From assembly GCF_014489575.1 (NCBI RefSeq), contig NZ_CP060789.1, positions 1,116,001-1,180,000 on the forward strand: DNA of 64,000 nucleotides, written 5' to 3'. The stretch comes from Tessaracoccus defluvii (GTDB lineage: Bacteria; Actinomycetota; Actinomycetes; Propionibacteriales; Propionibacteriaceae). The notes beneath the pieces were generated by a model. That model saw only the letters and a program-made list of their open reading frames with translations. It made no database searches and was not told the DNA's origin. Below are positions 59,301 to 64,000 of this stretch, piece by piece. Every line of letters begins with the position of its first letter. The stretch's first letter is position 1. The translations under genes and the position numbers were made by a program.

Positions 59301-60002
59301 ATGTCCGACATCGACGATCTGCTCAACCAGCTCCCGTTCGATCAGCTCGCCGCCCAGGTCGGTGCCTCCCCCGACGAGGTGCGCAACGCGGCCGCCAACG
59401 CCCTGCCCGCACTGTTGATGGGCATGGACGCGAACGCGCAGGATCCGGCAGGCGCCGCCTCCCTGCAGGGTGCGCTCGGCGGCCACTCGGGCGACCTGTT
59501 CGGCAGCATCCTCGGCGGCATGTTCGACACCGGCGCGATCGACACCACCGACGGCGAGAAGATCACCCGCAACATCTTCGGCTCCAACGAGGACGCCGTC
59601 GTCAACCAGCTCGGCGCCTCCTCGGGCGACAGCGGCCTCATCAAGAAGCTCCTGCCGATCCTGGCCCCGATCGTCATGTCCTGGCTCGCGGGCAAGCTCA
59701 TGAAGGTCGATCAGAACCAGGGCCAGGCGCAGCCCCAGTCGGGCGGCGGAGGGATCCTCGGCGACATCCTCGGCCAGGTCCTCGGCGGCGGCGCAGCACA
59801 GCAGCCGCAGGTCAAGACCCAGCCCCAGGTGCAGCAGCCGAGCTTCAAGGAACAGAGCGCCCCCAGCGGTACGCCCACCATGCAGATCCCGACGCCCACC
59901 CAGACGACGCAGCAGCAGAGCCAGCCTGCGGACACCGGTGGCCTGGGTGGCGGCATCCTGGGCGACATCCTGGGCGGGCTCCTCGGCGGTGGCCGCCGCT
60001 GA
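59301..60002 (+). CDS. DUF937 domain protein
   Basis: A 233-residue protein: the N-terminal DUF937 region (DDLLNQLPFDQLAAQVGASP, GSILGGMFDTGAIDTTDGEK) is followed by a hydrophobic segment (LLPILAPIVMSWLAGKLM) and a low-complexity Gln/Pro/Gly-rich region. Two GGILGDILG repeats occur, near residues 150 and 217. YidB-like proteins belong here; the role is unknown. ATG 59301 starts MSDIDDLL. Confidence 0.85.
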   Translation: MSDIDDLLNQLPFDQLAAQVGASPDEVRNAAANALPALLMGMDANAQDPAGAASLQGALGGHSGDLFGSILGGMFDTGAIDTTDGEKITRNIFGSNEDAVVNQLGASSGDSGLIKKLLPILAPIVMSWLAGKLMKVDQNQGQAQPQSGGGGILGDILGQVLGGGAAQQPQVKTQPQVQQPSFKEQSAPSGTPTMQIPTPTQTTQQQSQPADTGGLGGGILGDILGGLLGGGRR

Positions 60003-60026
60003 CCCGCCCGCACCACCAGACCATTG

Positions 60027-60056
60027 CGCGCCCCACCGGGTCTCCGGTGGGGCGCG
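60027..60056 (+). terminator. Perfect 13-bp hairpin between convergent genes
   Basis: CGCGCCCCACCGG and CCGGTGGGGCGCG with a 4-nt loop (GTCT), between the DUF937 gene and the opposite YciO gene. Confidence 0.8.
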
Positions 60057-60080
60057 GACATCGTTGCGGGTGCTTCCTGG

Positions 60081-60701
60081 CTACTCGAAGGGCGACGGGT
60101 CGCCGGCCCCGTAGCGGGCGATCACCGGCTCATCCCCGGTGAGGTCCACCACCGTCGTCGGCTCTACACCGCAGTCGCCGGAGTCGAGGACCGCGTCGAT
60201 CTGGTGATCGAGGGTCTCCTTGATCGTCCATCCGTCGGTCAGAGGATCCTCGTAGCCCGGCAGCAGCAGCGTCGAACTCAGGAGCGGCCCGCCGACGGTC
60301 TCCAGCAGCGCGAGGGTCGTGCGGTGGGCCGGGATGCGCACCCCGACCGTCTTCTTCTTCGGGTGCAGCATCATCTTGGGCAGCTCGCGGGTCGCCTTCA
60401 GGATGAACGTGTACGGCCCCGGCGTCGCCGCCTTCACGGCGCGGAAGATCCAGTTGTCCATCTCGACGTACTGGCCGAGGTGGGCGAACTCGTCGACGAC
60501 CAGGGTGAAGTGGTGCTTGTCGTCCAGGTGCCGGATGCGACGGATCCGCTCGATCCCCTCCGCGTTGCCCAGCGCGCACCCCAGCGCGAATGCCGAGTCG
60601 GTCGGATAGGCGACCAGCCCACCGTCCCCCAGGATCTGCGCCACCTGCGTCAGTGCGCGGGGCTGGGGGTTGGCGGGATGGACGTCGAAATACCTGGCCA
60701 T
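60081..60701 (-). CDS. L-threonylcarbamoyladenylate synthase-like protein (YciO/Sua5/YrdC family)
   Basis: A 206-residue YrdC-fold protein. Signature GGLVAYPTDSAFALGCALGN, RHLDDKHHFTLVVDEFAHLG, KAATPGPYTFILKATRELPK and KKKTVGVRIPAH. The subgroup is closest to YciO rather than TsaC, so a role in tRNA t6A synthesis is possible but not certain. Shares the strand with the following aldo/keto reductase gene. Confidence 0.88.
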   Translation of the reverse strand: MARYFDVHPANPQPRALTQVAQILGDGGLVAYPTDSAFALGCALGNAEGIERIRRIRHLDDKHHFTLVVDEFAHLGQYVEMDNWIFRAVKAATPGPYTFILKATRELPKMMLHPKKKTVGVRIPAHRTTLALLETVGGPLLSSTLLLPGYEDPLTDGWTIKETLDHQIDAVLDSGDCGVEPTTVVDLTGDEPVIARYGAGDPSPFE

Positions 60702-60720
60702 GCGGCCAGCCTAGTGCCCG

Positions 60721-61608
60721 TCAGAAGATGGCAGCTGAAATGCGAGATACCTCGTCAGCGGTCAGTTCCAGCGTCATGGCCTTCGCCGAGTCGGTGATCG
60801 TCTCTGGCCGCGAAGCACCCGGGATCGGGATGACGTTGCCGGCCAGGGCCAGCTCCCACGCCAACGTCAGCTGCTGCGGGCTCACCCCGCGGGCCTCCGC
60901 AATCTCCGCCAGCACCGGGAACCGCTTCCCGACACCCTTGGCTCCCCCGGCGGTGCCGCCGAGCGGCGACCAGGGCAGGAACGCGACGCCGTGCTCCTGG
61001 CAGTAGTCGAGTTCGGGCTTGCTGGTGTGATGGAACTTCGGCGAGAACTCGTTCTGCACGGCGGCCAGGCCGCCCTCCCCCAGCACATCGATCGCGATGC
61101 CGATCTCCTCGACGTTGGCGTTCGAAATGCCGATCTCGGCGATGAGCCCCTCCTGCTTGAACGACGCCAGGGTCTCCATGACGTCGGCGTAGAGGATTGT
61201 GCGGTCGGGGCGGTGCAGGTAGTACAGGTCGAGCCTGTCTACCCCCAGGTATCCCAGCGAGGCCTCGATGCGGGAGCGCAGGTAGTCGCGCGACGAGTTG
61301 CGGCCCCACGTCTCCCCCGCCGACCGCGTGATGCCACCCTTGGTCGCGACCGTGATGGTGCTGCGGTCACCGGACCAGGAGGCCAGCGCCTCCGAGACGT
61401 AGATCTCGTTGTGGCCCATGGAGTCCCAGGTGGGCGCGTAGATGTCGGCGGTGTCGATCAGGGTGATGCCGGCGTCGAGGGCGGCGTGCACGGTGGCGGT
61501 GCCCCGGGCACGGTCACCCCGCTCGTTGTCGCCGAAGGAGATGGGCATGGCCCCGAGGCCGATGGGGGAAACGGAGAACTGGCCGATGCGGCGCTGCAGT
61601 GTGGTCAT
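60721..61608 (-). CDS. Aldo/keto reductase
   Basis: A 295-residue AKR: SPIGLGAMPISFGDNERGDR, LIDTADIYAPTWDSMGHNEI (catalytic Asp and Tyr), TVATKGGITRSAGETWGRNS (Lys) and YYLHRPDRTILYADVMETLA (His). The C-terminal cofactor site is NVIPIPGASRPETITDSAKA. Substrate unknown. It precedes the YciO-like gene (19 bp) and may be cotranscribed with it. Confidence 0.9.
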   Translation of the reverse strand: MTTLQRRIGQFSVSPIGLGAMPISFGDNERGDRARGTATVHAALDAGITLIDTADIYAPTWDSMGHNEIYVSEALASWSGDRSTITVATKGGITRSAGETWGRNSSRDYLRSRIEASLGYLGVDRLDLYYLHRPDRTILYADVMETLASFKQEGLIAEIGISNANVEEIGIAIDVLGEGGLAAVQNEFSPKFHHTSKPELDYCQEHGVAFLPWSPLGGTAGGAKGVGKRFPVLAEIAEARGVSPQQLTLAWELALAGNVIPIPGASRPETITDSAKAMTLELTADEVSRISAAIF

Positions 61609-61617
61609 GCAGACAGC

Positions 61618-62055
61618 CTAGCCACCCCGCAATGGGTCGACCGGTGAGGCCCTGCTTGCCGAGACCTGAATGCCTCCGGGCACCAGCGGCAGCGCCAGGT
61701 CGGACAGATTGAGTCGGCAGTCGACTGCCACGCTGACCGACGCCCGGGTTCCGACCGCACGCCCGACACCGGAGGCATCCACCCGGATGCGCGGGTCAAG
61801 GCAGGTCACATCGTGCTCATCGAGGGTCAGGAGAGCCGCGGCCCGTCCCTGCTCCGTCGCCTCCCCGACGGTGCGTGCCAGCGACGCCGCCCTGGCACCC
61901 GCCGCGGCCGCGGTCCCGATGCTCTGCTCGGCCAGCGCCAAGCGGGCCAGGCTCAGGAGGAGCACGACGAACAGCAGCAGGGCGGGCACGATCACGACCG
62001 CCTCCACCGCGGCCGACATGCCACGCTCGGCACCTGGGCGTTCCGCGCGGCGCAT
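61618..62055 (-). CDS. TadE/TadF-like pilus assembly protein
   Basis: A 145-residue pseudopilin-like protein. Charged N-terminus (MRRAERPGAERG), then a prepilin-type hydrophobic helix (MSAAVEAVVIVPALLLFVVL) with Glu near +6 and an extracellular domain with two Cys (TCLDP and VDCRLN). Start ATG 62055 overlaps the stop of the upstream TadE-like gene (TGATG). Confidence 0.75.
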   Translation of the reverse strand: MRRAERPGAERGMSAAVEAVVIVPALLLFVVLLLSLARLALAEQSIGTAAAAGARAASLARTVGEATEQGRAAALLTLDEHDVTCLDPRIRVDASGVGRAVGTRASVSVAVDCRLNLSDLALPLVPGGIQVSASRASPVDPLRGG

Positions 62056-62417
62056 CAGCCCGTGATCCGCTCGGTCGGGACGGCGACGGTGGCCTGGATG
62101 CGGGCCGGCCACACGACGACGACCACGGCCCCGGACACGGTCGCCGTCGTCTCCGTGGCTCCGCGGCGCACCTCCACCCTCACGTCACGCAGGGCCCCGT
62201 TGTTCGCCACCTGCTCCCCCGCCGTCTGCCCGCGGCCCGCGTCGCCGTCGTAGGCAGCGGCAGTGACGGCGGCCTGCTGCGCCGCGGCGCGGGCCGTCGC
62301 GTCGCCCCAGGCGTGCAACGACCACTGCAGAAGGAGAAGGAACAGGCCGATCAGCATCGGCAGCAGCACGACGACCTGGACCGAGTTGCTCAGTCCGCGG
62401 TTCGCGCCGATGTCCAT
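62055..62417 (-). CDS. TadE-like pilus assembly protein
   Basis: A 120-residue protein with one N-terminal helix (SVQVVVLLPMLIGLFLLLLQ) followed by an Ala-rich helical region and a short beta domain, as in actinobacterial TadE-like proteins of Flp/Tad pilus or secretion clusters. ATG 62417 (MDIGANRGLSN). Paired with the next gene; the rest of the tad cluster is not in this window. Confidence 0.72.
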   Translation of the reverse strand: MDIGANRGLSNSVQVVVLLPMLIGLFLLLLQWSLHAWGDATARAAAQQAAVTAAAYDGDAGRGQTAGEQVANNGALRDVRVEVRRGATETTATVSGAVVVVVWPARIQATVAVPTERITG

Positions 62418-62571
62418 GGGGCATCGTCGCACCCGGAGGGGTCTTCCGGAAGGGGGTCGCCGACGACTGTGGACGATCGGCCCATCACGACCCGGCGGGA
62501 CCCGAACCGGCCCGGTGCAATAGGCTGGGAGATGGCGCGTTCGAGCGCCGCAGTCTCACGAAAGGACCCTC

Positions 62572-63792
62572 ATGGTCAAGAAGGTAGCCATCCTCACGGC
62601 CGGCGGATTCGCCCCCTGCCTTTCCTCGGCGATCGGTGGGCTCATCGAGCGTTACACGCAGGTCGCTCCCGAGGTCGAGATCATCGCTTACCGCCACGGG
62701 TACCAGGGTCTCCTCAAGGGCGACTTCCTCGTCGTCGACGACACCGTCCGTGCCAACGCCGCGCTGCTGCACAAGTTCGGCGGCTCGCCCGTCGGCAACT
62801 CGCGCGTCAAGCTCACCAACGCGAAGGACCTGGTCAAGCGCGGCCTGGTCGCCGAGGGCGACAACCCGCTGAAGGTGGCGGCCGACCGTCTGGTCGCCGA
62901 CGGCGTCGACGTCCTCCACACCATCGGTGGCGACGACACGAACACCACCGCTGCCGACCTGGCCGCCTACCTCGCCGAGAACGACTACGGCCTCACCGTC
63001 GTCGGCCTCCCCAAGACCATCGACAACGACGTGATCCCGATCCGTCAGTCGCTGGGTGCCTGGACCGCCGCCGAGCAGGGCGCCATCTTCGCCAAGAACA
63101 TCGTCGCCGAGCACAACTCCGGCTCGCGCATGCTGATCGTGCACGAGGTCATGGGCCGCCACTGCGGCTGGCTGACCGCCGCGACCGCCGCGAAGTACCG
63201 TGAGTGGCTCGAGACGCAGGAGTGGCTGCCGGAGATCGGCCTGTCGCGCGAGGCGTGGGACGTCCACGGCGTCTACGTGCCCGAGGGCGAGATCGACCTG
63301 GCCAAGGAGGCCGAGCGTCTCAACAAGGTCATGGACGAGGTCGGCAACGTCACCATCTTCCTGTCGGAGGGCGCCGGCCTCGACGCCATCGTCGCCGAGA
63401 TGGAGGCCAACGGCGAGGAGGTCGCCCGCGACCCCTTCGGCCACGTCCGGATCGACAAGATCAACCCCGGCGCCTGGTTCGGCTCGAAGTTCGCCGAGAA
63501 GCTGAACGCCGAGAAGGTCATGATCCAGAAGTCCGGCTACTTCTCCCGTTCCGCCGCTGCCAACGACGCCGACCTGGCACTCATCAAGCAGTGCACCGAC
63601 CTCGCCGTCGACTGCGCCCTGCGCGGTGAGCCCGGCGTCATCGGCCACGACGAGGAGAACGGCGACGTGCTGACCGCCATCGCCTTCGACCGGATCAAGG
63701 GCGGCAAGCCGTTCGACATCACCCAGGACTGGTACAAGGCGCTGCTCGACGGCATCGGCCAGGACTTCCCCGCCGCGGCCCAGGCCCACTGA
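62572..63792 (+). CDS. pfp: Pyrophosphate-dependent 6-phosphofructokinase
   Basis: A 406-residue PPi-PFK that interconverts fructose 6-phosphate and fructose 1,6-bisphosphate using pyrophosphate. It begins KKVAILTAGGFAPCLSSAIG. The GGDDTNTTA motif carries the Asp that blocks ATP and selects PPi (ATP enzymes have GGDGS), and GLPKTIDNDVIPIRQSLGAW holds the catalytic region. Length and sequence type match the well-known Propionibacterium enzyme, a central glycolytic step in propionibacteria. Preceded by CGAAAGGACC. Confidence 0.95.
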   Translation: MVKKVAILTAGGFAPCLSSAIGGLIERYTQVAPEVEIIAYRHGYQGLLKGDFLVVDDTVRANAALLHKFGGSPVGNSRVKLTNAKDLVKRGLVAEGDNPLKVAADRLVADGVDVLHTIGGDDTNTTAADLAAYLAENDYGLTVVGLPKTIDNDVIPIRQSLGAWTAAEQGAIFAKNIVAEHNSGSRMLIVHEVMGRHCGWLTAATAAKYREWLETQEWLPEIGLSREAWDVHGVYVPEGEIDLAKEAERLNKVMDEVGNVTIFLSEGAGLDAIVAEMEANGEEVARDPFGHVRIDKINPGAWFGSKFAEKLNAEKVMIQKSGYFSRSAAANDADLALIKQCTDLAVDCALRGEPGVIGHDEENGDVLTAIAFDRIKGGKPFDITQDWYKALLDGIGQDFPAAAQAH

Positions 63793-63812
63793 GCCGCCAG
63801 AACCGACGTCGA

Positions 63813-63843
63813 CGCCGGTCGTCCCCTGTTGGGGCGGCCGGCG
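63813..63843 (+). terminator. Hairpin after pfp
   Basis: CGCCGGTCGTCCCC and GGGGCGGCCGGCG pair around TGTT with one mismatch or bulge, 20 bp past the pfp stop. Confidence 0.65.
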
Positions 63844-63889
63844 TCGCCGCATGCCAGGGATGGGACGGCGGGCCTGCGGTGCCGGTCGC

Positions 63890-64000
63890 TCACCGGCGCC
63901 GGAACAGGTCCTTCACACCACCGACGATCAGGGCTCCCAGCCCCAGGCCCGTCGCGGCCCCGACGAGCCAGCCGACGCCCAGGTTGACCTTCATGCCGCG
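63890..64000 (-). CDS. Small membrane protein or 3' end of a longer gene, cut by window end
   Basis: The minus-strand frame reads MKVNLGVGWLVGAATGLGLG followed by ALIVGGVKDLFRRR and a stop. ATG 63994 could start a 34-residue single-helix protein, but the frame continues to the window edge, so it may be the tail of a larger membrane protein. No family assigned. Confidence 0.4.
   Translation of the reverse strand, partial: RGMKVNLGVGWLVGAATGLGLGALIVGGVKDLFRRR

Overview
The window is high-GC actinobacterial DNA. A pyrophosphate-dependent phosphofructokinase, bacterial 20S proteasome genes, RbpA, separate Lnt and polyprenol-mannose synthase genes and an HTH-MurA fusion point to the Propionibacteriales, most likely Propionibacteriaceae. 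This is inferred from gene content only. Most of the window is chromosomal backbone, with small accessory patches near 18.0-19.7 kb, 23.3-26.1 kb and 52.8-58.4 kb.

Layout. 0-8 kb: rsmB (cut by the window edge), rpe, a PAC2 protein, metH, a HAD phosphatase and trmI, which is the usual lead-in to an actinobacterial Pup-proteasome locus. 8-13.5 kb: where arc/mpa, dop and pup would be expected there are araB and a DUF3054 gene, then prcB-prcA, tyrA and cmk. 13.5-18 kb: a maltokinase-cap-like protein, der, a YdcF protein, a DHFR-like reductase, a methyltransferase and tRNA-Pro(GGG). 18-19.7 kb: lower-GC accessory genes behind the tRNA, including one with an in-frame amber codon and a 21-bp tandem duplication. 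19.8-26.1 kb: an ECF42-type sigma factor with its YCII partner, a membrane protein, an SDR, gene remnants, long direct repeats, a NERD-like protein, an aldo/keto reductase and a truncated MmyB-type regulator. 26.1-33.6 kb: a disaccharide-use cluster (GH65 phosphorylase, YesL protein, binding lipoprotein, two permeases, LacI regulator) with matching operator-like palindromes in front of both transcription units. 33.6-39.2 kb: an FKBP lipoprotein, a SorC regulator, an AraL-like phosphatase with an AraM-type glycerol-1-phosphate dehydrogenase, and a second LacI regulator. 39.3-43.6 kb: metY, a VIT-family protein, a VOC protein, metX and metW; with metH these cover methionine synthesis from homoserine. 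43.6-52.7 kb: exonuclease, lnt, polyprenol-mannose synthase, fxsA, rbpA, GDPD, pdxY, murA and lpd. 52.8-58.4 kb: a chimeric NTF2/AKR pseudogene, PTS IIA, small membrane proteins, and a PASTA lipoprotein gene split by an IS630 element. 58.4-64 kb: DUF1801, DUF937, YciO, an aldo/keto reductase, an orphan TadE/F pair and pfp.

Reading caution. Some 26 frameshifts occur in 20 otherwise conserved genes. All are of the same sign (one base missing), and nearly all sit in short G or C runs. They look like unpolished sequencing or assembly errors, so those genes are annotated here as single CDSs across the shift. The real lesions that stand apart are the IS630 insertion, the amber codon, the NTF2/AKR fusion and the truncated regulator.
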